A stretch of 64,000 nucleotides of DNA, taken from assembly GCF_029267215.1 (NCBI RefSeq), contig NZ_JARIDH010000071.1:1-64000 (forward strand). The letters are read 5' to 3'. The DNA comes from Clostridium sp. (lineage in GTDB: Bacteria > Bacillota > Clostridia > Clostridiales > Clostridiaceae). Below, piece by piece: positions 16,211 to 26,200 of this stretch (position 1 is the first letter of the stretch; each line of letters begins with the position of its first letter). The notes beneath the pieces are model-generated. The model saw nothing but the letters and a program-made list of their open reading frames with translations, was not told where the DNA came from and made no database searches. Made by a program: the position numbers and the translations under genes.

Positions 16211-17026
16211 TTATTTAGTTAAATGTACATCCATTTGTGGGTATGGGATACTTATTTTTTCATGATCAAATCTTAGTTTAACTTGTTCTAATAAATCAAA
16301 ATAGATTGTCCAATAATCTTCCTTATTACACCATACTCTAACAGTGAAATTTACTGAGCTTGCCCCATGTTCACTTATTCCAACAAAAGCTTCTGGATTT
16401 TTTAATATTAAGGGATTTTTATTTATTATATCCCATAAAACATTTTTTACTTTGATTATGTCATCGTCATAACCAACTCCAAATACTAAATCAACTCTTC
16501 TAGTATCTTTTGATGAATAATTTATAAGACTTCCATTAGCAAGAGTTCCATTAGGAATTAGTATTTCTTTATTATCTGGAGTTACTAGGTGAGTATAAAA
16601 TACAGTTATTTTTTCCACTGTTCCTGTATATCCTGCAGCTTCAATGAAATCACCAACTCTGAAAGGTCTAAGTAAAAGAATTATTACTCCACCTGCAAAA
16701 TTAGATAAACTTCCTTGAAGAGCAAGTCCAACGGCTAAACCAGCAGAGGCAATAAGTGCAGCCAATCCAGCTATATCAAATCCAACATAACTCATTAAAG
16801 TTATAACTAAAAGTATTTTTAAAGAAATATCAACGAAAGCTTCTGAAAAAGAAGTTAATGTTGCATCAATATTTCTTTTTCTCATAACTTGTACAACTAA
16901 TTTAACAACTTTATTTATTAATTTCCAGCCTACATATAATAATACAAGACCAATAACTAGCTTAACACCATTTGTAGTTATCCAAGCTAAAAATTTATTA
17001 GTTAGTTCACTAATATCAAATTTCAT
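16211..17026 (-). CDS. mscS: Small-conductance mechanosensitive channel, MscS family
   Basis: A 271-residue MscS-type channel. Three membrane helices are visible (about 18-38, 65-83 and 88-120); the third carries the glycine/alanine-rich pore pattern ASAGLAVGLALQGSLSNFAGG and is followed by the beta-domain signature RPFRVGDFIEAAGYTGTVE. Length matches E. coli MscS (286). Such channels open under membrane tension and protect against hypo-osmotic shock. GGAGG is well placed before the ATG at 17026. It is monocistronic, convergent with the preceding operon. Confidence 0.93.
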   Translation of the reverse strand: MKFDISELTNKFLAWITTNGVKLVIGLVLLYVGWKLINKVVKLVVQVMRKRNIDATLTSFSEAFVDISLKILLVITLMSYVGFDIAGLAALIASAGLAVGLALQGSLSNFAGGVIILLLRPFRVGDFIEAAGYTGTVEKITVFYTHLVTPDNKEILIPNGTLANGSLINYSSKDTRRVDLVFGVGYDDDIIKVKNVLWDIINKNPLILKNPEAFVGISEHGASSVNFTVRVWCNKEDYWTIYFDLLEQVKLRFDHEKISIPYPQMDVHLTK

Positions 17027-17448
17027 AATATAACCTCCTATTTAATTAAAGTTCTGTTCAAAAGCAAAGTATATTATAAACATAAGTTTATAATATATCA
17101 ATAAAAAATCTATATTATTTACATATGATTACGGATTTATTGCTTTAAATAATAACATTAATTTAAATATTAATCATAAGTATATTATTAAATTTTAGAA
17201 GTTAACTTTATAAATTTATAAATAAAATTTTTAAATTTATGACTATAAATTCTGATTTTAGGGAAGTATAAAAATGAAAAGATTTCATAAAAAATATCCA
17301 TATTAAACAGGCTTAATATGGATAAATGGTATTACTAGGAAAAGAGCTATGATTTTAAATCATAGCTCTAATTTAGCATATAAATAAATTTAAACTTTAT
17401 TTATTATATTGAATTTTAATCCTTGTAATTTATGAAGTGAATATAAAT
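17027..17448. other. Non-coding gap between mscS and the permease gene
   Basis: It holds the mscS promoter region on the left and two hairpins on the right: 17296-17323 (11-bp stem, ATCCATATTAA) and the terminator at 17343-17369. Otherwise AT-rich sequence without genes. Confidence 0.6.
17339..17369 (-). terminator. Terminator of the malate permease/malic enzyme operon
   Basis: AGAGCTATGATTT and its complement (17343-17355/17357-17369) form a 13-bp stem. Read leftward it is followed by a T-run, as expected for the minus-strand operon that ends at 17449. Confidence 0.8.
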
Positions 17449-18411
17449 TTATTTTATAAATTGAGTTAGTTGCATTAAAATAGGAATTACAATTACAAAA
17501 AGAACTGTACTTGATGTAACTAAGTTTGTTGCATATTCAACATCACAATTATATTCGCTTGCAAGTATTGGTAAAACTGCTAACATTGGAGTTGCAGATT
17601 GTACTATAAATGTTTGTTTCATTAAAGTAGGAAGAGTACTTCCAAACATTGAACCACCCATAATAATTAATCCAATTATAATTAATGGACAAAGGATGAA
17701 ACGACCTATTAAGGCAACTACAGTATCTCTATCAAATTTAATACTACCAAGACCAGCATCACATAAAATTATACCTATATAAATTAATGATAAAGGAGTA
17801 ACTAAACCACCTATATCAGATAAAGCAGAACCTATAAATGTTGGCACTGGAATACTTAATACTAAGAAAATAACACCTAGTATGAATCCGATAAGAGGAG
17901 GGGATAATACCTTTTTCCAATTGAATACTTTTTCTTTAGAATCTTTATTTGGATTGTCATTTGCTATTAAAAATATTCCAAATGCCCATGTTGAAATAGT
18001 ATTACTTACGTAACAAACTAAGAAAAATGGAATACTAGGAACTCCAAATAAAGCAAGGTTAAGTGGCATACCTACAAATATTGTATTCGCATTTGCAACA
18101 GCATTAAGAAATATACCTCTACGACCAGGTTTTATTTTTAATACTTTAATAGCAATATATCCAATAATGTATGAAATAATAACAGTTCCTAATGGATATA
18201 TAAGACTTTTTGATAATTCAAGTAAATTTCCTTTGGAAAGATGATGTAAAATTGACATAAATATTGCAGATGGCAAAGCAATTTTAACAACTAAAGTAGA
18301 AACACCCTTAGAAAATTCATTACCAAACCATTTGAATTTTTTTAAGAAAAATCCAAGTGCCATCATCAAAATAACTGTAAGAACGCTTTGTACCGATTTT
18401 AAAAATAACAT
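17449..18411 (-). CDS. AEC-family transporter, malate permease-like
   Basis: A 320-residue membrane protein with about ten helices in two five-helix halves, typical of the auxin efflux carrier family. Diagnostic parts include an N-terminal MALGFFLKKF region and NANTIFVGMPLNLALFG in the middle. Firmicute members next to malic or malolactic enzyme genes carry malate or related dicarboxylates. Here the gene begins 31 nt after the malic enzyme gene on the same strand, so uptake of malate or exchange for a product is the best guess. AAAGGAGG lies upstream of the ATG. Confidence 0.88.
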   Translation of the reverse strand: MLFLKSVQSVLTVILMMALGFFLKKFKWFGNEFSKGVSTLVVKIALPSAIFMSILHHLSKGNLLELSKSLIYPLGTVIISYIIGYIAIKVLKIKPGRRGIFLNAVANANTIFVGMPLNLALFGVPSIPFFLVCYVSNTISTWAFGIFLIANDNPNKDSKEKVFNWKKVLSPPLIGFILGVIFLVLSIPVPTFIGSALSDIGGLVTPLSLIYIGIILCDAGLGSIKFDRDTVVALIGRFILCPLIIIGLIIMGGSMFGSTLPTLMKQTFIVQSATPMLAVLPILASEYNCDVEYATNLVTSSTVLFVIVIPILMQLTQFIK

Positions 18412-18442
18412 AAGTATAATTTCCTCCTTTAGATATTTACAC

Positions 18443-19615
18443 TTAAATTCTTGCTACACCAGTATCTTTTGCAACTTGTTTTACAGCATTTGAAATTTTA
18501 TCAACTAAAGATTTATCAAGACAGCTTGGAATAATATTTTCGTCATTTAAATCTTCTTCAGGAATAGAATTTGCAATAGCCATGGCAGCTGCAATTTTCA
18601 TCTCTTCATTTATCTGTGAAGCTCTTACTTCTAATGCTCCTTTGAAAAGTCCTGGGAAAACTGAAACGTTATTTATTTGGTTAGGTAAATCAGAACGACC
18701 AGTTCCTATAACTCTAGCACCAGCTTCTTTTGCAAGATCTGGCATTATTTCAGGTGTTGGGTTTGCCATTGCAAATAATATAGCATCTTTGTTCATTGAT
18801 TCTACCATTTCTTTAGTAACTATGTTAGGGGCAGAAACTCCAATAAATACATCAGCATTACGCAATGCATCTTTTAAAGTACCTCTTAATTTATTTGGAT
18901 TAGATATTCTAGCTAAATCTCTTTTAGCATAATCAATTTCTTCCATATCTTCGCTTAATATTCCAACTCTATCACAAGGAATTAAGTTTTTAACCCCTGC
19001 ATTCATTAATAATTTAGATATGGCAGTTCCTGCAGCACCAATACCATTAACAACTACTTGAATTTCATCAATTTTTTTATTAACTAATTTTAAAGAATTT
19101 AATAAAGCTGCTAATACTACTATGGCAGTTCCGTGTTGGTCATCATGAAAAACAGGAATATCTAATCTTTCTTTAAGTTTTTCTTCTATTTCAAAACATC
19201 TAGGAGCAGAAATATCTTCTAGGTTAATTCCACCAAAACTTGGAGCTATTAATTCTACAGTATTAACAATAGTATCAACATCATTTGATTTTATACAAAT
19301 AGGAAATGCATCAACTCCTCCAAATTCTTTGAATAAAATAGCTTTTCCTTCCATTACAGGTAAACCAGCTTCTGGGCCTATGTTTCCAAGTCCAAGTACA
19401 GCAGATCCATCTGTAACAACGGCAATAGTGTTTCCTTTAGAAGTATATTTATAAATATCATCTCTATTTTCATGGATTTTTCTACAAGGTTCTGCAACTC
19501 CAGGAGAATAAGCTAAGCTTAAGTCTTCTCTTGTTTCAACTTTTATTTTTGATTTTATTTCTAATTTTCCTTTATTTTTTTCATGTAATTCTAAACTTTT
19601 TTCGTAAACGTTCAT
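18443..19615 (-). CDS. NAD(P)-dependent malic enzyme
   Basis: A 390-residue cytoplasmic enzyme that converts malate to pyruvate and CO2 with reduction of NAD(P). The short bacterial form without a phosphotransacetylase domain is clear. Visible motifs are SLAYSPGVAEPC near residue 32, the metal-binding FHDDQHGTA around 160, the Rossmann loop NGIGAAGTA near 190, and FAMANPTPEI. Coenzyme specificity cannot be read safely. It lies between an upstream LysR-type regulator gene and a downstream permease gene, all on the minus strand, forming a malate utilisation unit. GAAGG stands before the start. Confidence 0.93.
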   Translation of the reverse strand: MNVYEKSLELHEKNKGKLEIKSKIKVETREDLSLAYSPGVAEPCRKIHENRDDIYKYTSKGNTIAVVTDGSAVLGLGNIGPEAGLPVMEGKAILFKEFGGVDAFPICIKSNDVDTIVNTVELIAPSFGGINLEDISAPRCFEIEEKLKERLDIPVFHDDQHGTAIVVLAALLNSLKLVNKKIDEIQVVVNGIGAAGTAISKLLMNAGVKNLIPCDRVGILSEDMEEIDYAKRDLARISNPNKLRGTLKDALRNADVFIGVSAPNIVTKEMVESMNKDAILFAMANPTPEIMPDLAKEAGARVIGTGRSDLPNQINNVSVFPGLFKGALEVRASQINEEMKIAAAMAIANSIPEEDLNDENIIPSCLDKSLVDKISNAVKQVAKDTGVARI

Positions 19616-19761
19616 TAGATAAACCTTCTTTCAAAAATTAATTTCTTTGATGATTTAATTATATTATTTTTGAAAGAATATATTAAATATTGTTTTTTTA
19701 TATCATATTATTAAAATTTATATATGATTTGTGGATGGCACAATTTTCATAATTTTTTCTT

Positions 19762-20661
19762 TTATTTAGATATTCTTGTTGATTTTAATTCTGATTGTGT
19801 GGTCACAATTTCTATAAGTTTTTCTTCTATCTCAGACAGGAAGTGTCCTTTTTTTGTAGCAATTGAAATATAAAATGGAATAGAATTTGAAAGTTCTTTA
19901 ACAACTACACCTTTTAAATCTTGAACTGCCATGCTTGCTAATACTCCAACTCCAAAATTAGCAGCAATAAGTGATTTTACTGTTTGAATTTCATCAACAC
20001 AACAAATTTTTGAATCTTCTATATGAAATTCATCAAAAAGTTGTTTTAATAAATTTAAATGTAAAGAATCTTTACCTAATACAATAAATTGCGAGTCCTT
20101 AAGTTTAGAAAAATTTAATTCAGGATCTTTTGAAATTAAATTGTTTTTACTTACACACATAACAAATTTATCTTTATAAAGAGGAGTACTATTTAGGTTT
20201 TCATTAAAAATAGGGCTTAGTGAAGCTAATAAAGCTATATCTACTGAGCCATCAATAATCATTTCTTCCATTTTTTTAGAACCACATTGGACAAATTCAA
20301 TATTTTGAATGAAGTCATTATTTGATAATGAGTCAAAAAATTTAGGTAAAAAATAAGTTCCTATTATAGGAGGAACTCCTAACTTGATCTTTTTAAATTT
20401 ACATTTTAATAATTCTGCCTTTGCTTCATTCAATTCAGATAGAATGTTTTTAACTCTTTTTCTAAAAATTAAACCTTCATTAGTGATTTTAACTTCTTTA
20501 CTATATTTATTTCTTATAATAAGTTTTGAGTTTAGCTCTCCTTCTAGACGTTTAATTGACATACTTATAGAAGGTTGCGATATAAAAAGTTTTTCAGCAG
20601 CTTTTGTGAAACTTTTCTCTTCACAAAGACAATCAAAGTATTCTAAATCTTTAATATTCAT
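19762..20661 (-). CDS. LysR-family transcriptional regulator of the malate genes (inferred)
   Basis: A 299-residue LysR-type regulator. The N-terminal winged helix has the family pattern FTKAAEKLFISQPSISMSIK, followed by an effector domain of two alpha/beta halves from about residue 90. It is read in the same direction as the malic enzyme gene and ends 146 nt before it, an arrangement like that of MleR-type regulators of malate metabolism. Regulation of that operon, with malate or a related acid as effector, is inference from position. Confidence 0.9.
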   Translation of the reverse strand: MNIKDLEYFDCLCEEKSFTKAAEKLFISQPSISMSIKRLEGELNSKLIIRNKYSKEVKITNEGLIFRKRVKNILSELNEAKAELLKCKFKKIKLGVPPIIGTYFLPKFFDSLSNNDFIQNIEFVQCGSKKMEEMIIDGSVDIALLASLSPIFNENLNSTPLYKDKFVMCVSKNNLISKDPELNFSKLKDSQFIVLGKDSLHLNLLKQLFDEFHIEDSKICCVDEIQTVKSLIAANFGVGVLASMAVQDLKGVVVKELSNSIPFYISIATKKGHFLSEIEEKLIEIVTTQSELKSTRISK

Positions 20662-20890
20662 TCTATTAGTTTTTCCTTTCTTAAAAAGTTGTAATATATT
20701 TTATTAATTATAGAGATATTCTTTCATCAAAATAATTATTGTTAAAAATATTATTAAGGTATAAAGGTATTACCAATTTTGATAGTATTAATAAGTTGCA
20801 TTATAAATTAAGATGATTTCTGATTTTACATTAAAACTTTTATAATTTTAGTAATTAAACTTTATCTATATTATAATATATTTATATAAA

Positions 20891-20939
20891 AAATAGGCGT
20901 AGTAAGAGAATTAAATTAATAATCTTACTACGCCTATTT
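20891..20939 (-). terminator. Terminator of hemO
   Basis: AAATAGGCGTAGTAAGA (20891-20907) and its exact complement (20923-20939) form a 17-bp stem. Read leftward it runs into a T-tract, directly after the hemO stop. Confidence 0.88.
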
Positions 20940-20953
20940 AAATATGTAAATAA

Positions 20954-21631
20954 CTAGTGTCTATGGTTAGCAGTTTCCTCTGTTGCTTTAATAAATTTAA
21001 CAAAATCTATTTCATTAGAAAGAGAAATATTGTAGATATAAGAATTTGCGACTTCATCTATGAATTTTTCTTTCATTTCATCACTTAATTCAATGTTATT
21101 AAGTTTGTTATGATATTCCATAATGAAGGCTTTCATATCTTCTCCTTCTTCTTTAAGAGCTTCATATTGATAGTAGTTCAAACCTTCATCTTCTATTTTA
21201 TAAAACTCTTTTATTAATTTATATATCATTCTTCCACCAAATAAATCAGCTAAGTATCTAGTATAAGCATGAGCAACTAAAAGCTCTGGATTAGTTGATC
21301 CTATTTCATTTATTCTTGCTACATAAGCTCTTGTTGATGGTAGAGCTTTCATTGAGTGAAGCTTATCACCTAATAAGAATTTTAAATCTTTGTATATTGC
21401 TTCAGAACGATAAACATCTTGAGTAGTAAAGTGTTTAACCACATCATTTTTATCATTTTTTTCTAAGTTAATTTCAATTGCTTTGTAAATCTCATAAAGA
21501 TTGAAAAGATACTCTGAATAAGATTCTCTTGATGCTTTACCTTCTAATAATCTTTTTAAAAATCCTGTTTTTTCAGCTACAGAATGTAAATCATTGCTAT
21601 TATTTTTTATACTCATCATAAATGAATTCAT
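20954..21631 (-). CDS. hemO: Heme oxygenase
   Basis: A 225-residue all-helical heme oxygenase of the HO-1/HmuO type, which opens the heme ring to biliverdin, CO and Fe2+. The proximal ligand is probably H16 (NDLHSVAEKTGF), and the family signature LVAHAYTRYLADLFGG is intact. ATG 21631 is chosen over GTG 21640 because AAGAGGG (21642-21648) is 10 nt upstream of it. C. perfringens hemO is reported as a regulated heme-iron enzyme; its partner here is the Cht heme uptake locus 8 kb away. The C-terminus ends NHRH. It has its own terminator. Confidence 0.93.
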   Translation of the reverse strand: MNSFMMSIKNNSNDLHSVAEKTGFLKRLLEGKASRESYSEYLFNLYEIYKAIEINLEKNDKNDVVKHFTTQDVYRSEAIYKDLKFLLGDKLHSMKALPSTRAYVARINEIGSTNPELLVAHAYTRYLADLFGGRMIYKLIKEFYKIEDEGLNYYQYEALKEEGEDMKAFIMEYHNKLNNIELSDEMKEKFIDEVANSYIYNISLSNEIDFVKFIKATEETANHRH

Positions 21632-21640
21632 AAAAATCAC

Positions 21641-21987
21641 ACCCTCTTAAATTTTTTTGTTTTTATAATGTCAAATTTTCTTTTTTAAAACTTTTATCTA
21701 TGGTTTTAGCATACTATTAAAATTAAATAGTATCAAATCAAAGATTTGATAAATTAATTTAAGTAAAACGTTAAAATATTTAATTTAGTAAAAAGTATAC
21801 TTGAAACTAAATAAATAATCAACAATTATTTAAAAATAATAATTATTAATTAAAAAAGTCGTTTTAATCAATAATTATTATAAAGGATTTTAAATTAAAA
21901 AAACTAATATATAAAATTAGTATGACAAATAAAAAGTTAAGCTTTACAATAGATTTTATAGAATCGTAAATTAAGGAGATGAGTATA
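21641..21987. other. Divergent region between hemO and sbcD
   Basis: The spacer carries both promoters and three inverted repeats: ATACTATT/AATAGTAT about 21714-21735, the 9+3+9 palindrome at 21731-21751, and a longer imperfect pair around 21837-21883 (ATAATAATTATTAATT with its complement). No gene is visible. Confidence 0.55.
21731..21751. promoter_or_regulatory. Perfect palindrome upstream of hemO, possible operator
   Basis: TATCAAATC-AAA-GATTTGATA is an exact 9-bp inverted repeat with a 3-bp centre, about 100 bp upstream of the hemO start. The geometry suits a dimeric regulator. It is not a good match to the Fur consensus, so the regulator is unknown. Confidence 0.5.
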
Positions 21988-23211
21988 TTGAGAATACTTC
22001 ACACAGCTGATTGGCACTTAGGTAAAAATCTAGAAGGATTAAGCCGTATGGATGAACAGGAAAAGTTTTTAGATGACTTTGTTGAAATAGTTAGAAAAAA
22101 TAATATTGATTTAGTTATTATTGCTGGTGATATTTATGATTCTAGTAATCCACCAGCAAAAGCTGAAAAAATGTTTTATGATACATTAAAAAAATTATCA
22201 GCTAATGGAGAAAGAATGATTTTAGTTATATCAGGTAACCATGATAATCCAGATAGATTAGTTGCAGCAGGACCTTTAGCAAAGTCTCATGGAATAATGA
22301 TGGTTGGAACTCCTAAAAGTATAATTGAGATTGGGGAATATGGATATAATAAGGTTTTAAATTCTGGAGAAGGATTTGTTGAGATTGAAATAAATAATGA
22401 AAAAGCTGTAATTTTAACAGTTCCTTATCCAAGTGAAAAGAGATTAAATGAAGTTTTATATGGAGTTATGGATGAAACTTGTGAAAAGTTAAAAAGTTAT
22501 GGGGATAGAATAAAATCTTTATTTGATTCTTTAAAAGAAAATTATAGAGAAGATACAATAAATTTAGCTGTAGCACATATTTTTGCTACAGGGGCTGAAA
22601 ACGCTGGCTCAGAAAGAAATATTGAACTTGGAGGAAGTTTTATAGTTGATAAAGAATGTTTCCCATTAGAAGAAGCTCAGTATATAGCTTTGGGACATAT
22701 TCATAAACCTATGATTTTACCAGGAACTAATAAAAAGGTAAGGTATGCAGGTTCTCCACTTCAATACAATAAAAAGGAAATTAGCTTTAAGAAGAAATGT
22801 TTTATTATAGATGCAAAAGCAGGGGAAGAGGCTAATATAGAAGAAGTTGAATTTAAAATTTATAAGCCTATAGAAATTTGGAAGTGTAATAGTATAGAAG
22901 AGGCTATTACAATGTGTGAAGAGAATAAGGAGAAAGAATGCTGGGTTTATTTAGAGGTAAAAACAGATAGATATATTAGAGAAGATGAAATAAAAACTAT
23001 GAAAAAATTTAAGGATGATATCATAGAAATTATCCCTAAAATAACCTTAGAAGAAGAAATTTATGTGGAAAATAATTTATCAGAAAAATCTTTTCAAGAA
23101 TTATTTGTTGATTTTTATGAAAAGGAAAGAGGGGTTAAACCAGAATCTGATTTATTAGATTTATTGCTTAATATTGTTAAGGAAGAGGGGGATTGTGATG
23201 AAGCCAATTAG
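21988..23211 (+). CDS. sbcD: Exonuclease subunit SbcD (Mre11-like nuclease)
   Basis: A 407-residue metallophosphoesterase nuclease starting MRILHTADWHLGK. TTG 21988 is taken as the start because AAGGAG (21973-21978) is 9 nt before it; the in-frame ATG 21979 touches the SD. Metal-binding motifs are DWHLG, GDIYD, SGNHDN, HIFATG and GHIHKP. With SbcC it forms the ATP-dependent SbcCD complex that cleaves hairpins and double-strand ends during DNA repair. The sbcC start overlaps its end by 14 bp, indicating translational coupling. Confidence 0.95.
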   Translation: MRILHTADWHLGKNLEGLSRMDEQEKFLDDFVEIVRKNNIDLVIIAGDIYDSSNPPAKAEKMFYDTLKKLSANGERMILVISGNHDNPDRLVAAGPLAKSHGIMMVGTPKSIIEIGEYGYNKVLNSGEGFVEIEINNEKAVILTVPYPSEKRLNEVLYGVMDETCEKLKSYGDRIKSLFDSLKENYREDTINLAVAHIFATGAENAGSERNIELGGSFIVDKECFPLEEAQYIALGHIHKPMILPGTNKKVRYAGSPLQYNKKEISFKKKCFIIDAKAGEEANIEEVEFKIYKPIEIWKCNSIEEAITMCEENKEKECWVYLEVKTDRYIREDEIKTMKKFKDDIIEIIPKITLEEEIYVENNLSEKSFQELFVDFYEKERGVKPESDLLDLLLNIVKEEGDCDEAN

Positions 23212-26200
23212 ACTTGAGGTTAAGGGGTTAAATAGTTTTATAGATAAACAGGTTGTTGATTTTGAAAAACTTACTGAATGTGGATTGTTTGGTATTTTTG
23301 GACCTACTGGAAGTGGTAAATCTACAGTTTTAGATGGAATAACACTAGCTTTGTACGGAGGAGTAGCTAGGGATAGTTCAAATTTTATTAATACAAATTG
23401 TAATAGTGTTTATGTAAGTTTTGAATTTCAAATTACAGAAAAAACTCCTAAAAAATATAAGGTTGAGAGAGAAATTAGAAGAAAAAAAGATGGAGGAACA
23501 ACAACTAAGTTAGCAAGAATATTAGAAATTAAAGAGGCGGATGAGGTTGTTTTAGAAGATAAGGCTACAAAGGTTAAGTCTAAGTGTGAAGAAATTATAG
23601 GACTAAAATTAGATGATTTTATGAGAACTGTGGTACTTCCACAAGGAAAATTTAGTGAATTTCTTAAGTTAGAAGGTAAAGAAAGAAGAAATATGCTTGA
23701 AAGACTATTCAATCTTAGAAAGTATGGGGATGATCTTTCTTCAAAGTTAAATTCTGAAATAAGAAAAGAAAAAGATAAGATGAATGTTTTGGAAGGACAG
23801 TTAAAAGGCTATGAAGGAATTAGTGAAGAAGCCTTAAAAGATAAGTGGGATAAAATAGAGGAGTTAAATTTAAAGATAAAAGAGGAAGAAGAATCCTTAG
23901 ATAAAATTAAAAAAGACTTTGAAGAAGCTAAAAATATTTGGAATACTCAGTTAGAACTTAATAAAGAAAAAAAATCAGAAGAAATTTTATTAGAAAAGGC
24001 TGAGGAAATAAAAAATAAAGATGCTATAAGAGAAGCTGGAGAAAGGGCTTTTAGAGTAGCTTTATTTATAGATAATTTTGAAGAAATTCTAAAGGATTTA
24101 GAAATTGAAGAGAAGATATTACTTGAGCTTAAAAATAAATTAGCTGAGTTAGAAATTTCTAAAAAGGAATATAATAAAAAATTTGAAGACATTAAAAATA
24201 AAAAAGAAGAAGTTTTGCCAACTTTAAATATAAATAAAGAAAAACTTAGTGAAGCTAACAAAGAGAAAAATCTTTTGAAAGATATATTAGATGAGGGGAA
24301 AGTTTTAAAAAGAAAATGCCTTACAATGGAAAAAGAAATAATCCTTAAAAGTGAAACTCTAAAGGAATATGAGAGTAAAGAGAGGGGGTTAAAATCAGAT
24401 TTACAAAAAGAAGAAGGTAGGATTGAAGAATTTTTTGTTGAAGAAATATTTAAAGAGAAGGTAAATGATGCGGTGTTTCTACTAAGAGATTTTGAAGGTT
24501 TTGAAAATCAAAAAAATAAATTAGTAGAGGAACAGAAAATTTTAGTTTCAGAAATAGAAGAAAATACAATTACAAAAGAAAAGTTAAAAAGTAATTTAGA
24601 TTCTAATAATAAGAAATTAAAAGAAAAAATAGAAGCCTTAGAAAAATTAGTTGAGGAGTGTCCTGGAGATAGAAATAAAATTTTAGAAATGCAAATTGAA
24701 GTTTCTAAATATGAAGAGAGACTAAATAAATATAAAGAATTTAAAAATAATCTTAAAAATTCAATTGATAAAAAGAATGATTTTGCAGAGAAATTAAAAG
24801 TATTTTCTAGTGAAAAGCTTTCTTTAGAAAATGATTTTAATGAGCTTAAAGATTATGTTAAGAAAGTAGAAGTTGAAGAGTTAGCTTATAGATTAAGAGA
24901 AGATTTAATTCAAGGAGAACCTTGTCCTGTTTGTGGAGGAACTCATCATCAGTTAGAAAATGTTGAAAAGGTAAACTTAGAGCTTTCAAAGGAGAAAAGA
25001 GATTTATTAGAAAGTAAAGAGAAGAATTTAAGGAATCTTACAATTGAATTTTCTAAGGTGGAAAATTCATTGGAGAATGAAAATAAAAATATTGAAACCT
25101 TTAATTTTGAACTTGAAAAATTAGGTGAGTTTAGTGAAGAAAATTTAAGTTTTTTAAAAGAGAATTTTAATAAATTAAAAGAGAATCTTAAAAACTATGA
25201 GGAAAATAAAATAGATTTAGAGAAAGAAATAGAAGAGTTAAAGGAAGCTAAACATAAATTAGAACAAGAATTAAATGGGTGTGAAGTTGTTTTAGGCCAG
25301 AAAATAGTTAGAAAGGCTGAACTTGAAAAGAAATTAGAAGAATTAAATGAAGAGTTAGATAACAATAAAAATTCTTTAGATAAAATAAAAAGAGAACTTA
25401 ACATTTCAGATATAAAAGTTGAAAGTGAAAAAATTACTAAAAAAGAAAAAGAAAGAGAAATTTTAAGGAAATCCATTGATAAATCTAGAAGTGAATTAGA
25501 TAAAATATCATCAATAAAAGAGGCTTTAAGAAAAGAAATAGACAAGTTAAATGATGATTATAGAAAAGAACAAACAGCTTTAGAGACTAAGAGAGAAGTT
25601 TATAAGGAAAAATCTAGAATGATTAGGGATTACTTAAAGGGTATAGTAGATTATGAGCATATTGAAAATTTAAACTTTAAAGAACTATTAGATGAAACTT
25701 TAAAAAATATTTCTGAAATAGAAAGAGTTTATAAAGAGTGTGAAATAAATAAAGAGGATATAGAAAAAGCCTATTTAGAAGTTGAACAACAAGTAAGAGT
25801 TAGTTCTGAAAAGATTAAAGGATTAGAAGAGAGAAAAGTTAAGGCTACAAATAATTTAAACACTTCTTTAGAAAATGAGAAGTTTAATTCTGTAGAAGAG
25901 GCTAAAAATAGTCTTTTATCTAAAGAGGAAATAGATGAGATAAAAGTATTGGTTGATGAGTATAACAATAGTTTAATAAAGGTAAGAGGAAATTTAGAAC
26001 TTTTAATTAATAAATTAGATGGAAATAGTTTAAGTGAAGAAGAGTGGAATGATATTAAAGTAAAAAAAGAAAATAAAGAGTCTTTATTAAAAGAAATTCA
26101 AGAGGAAAAAATAAAATTTTCTACTGAATTAGAAAATATAAAGAAGAAGCTTGAGGAACAAAGAGAGGTTCTTTATATAAAAGCTAAACAAGAACACAAA

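Noticed and set aside
21641..21987. Fur box or VirR boxes upstream of hemO
   Set aside because: No 7-1-7 Fur match and no CCCAGTT-type VirR box was found by eye on either strand.
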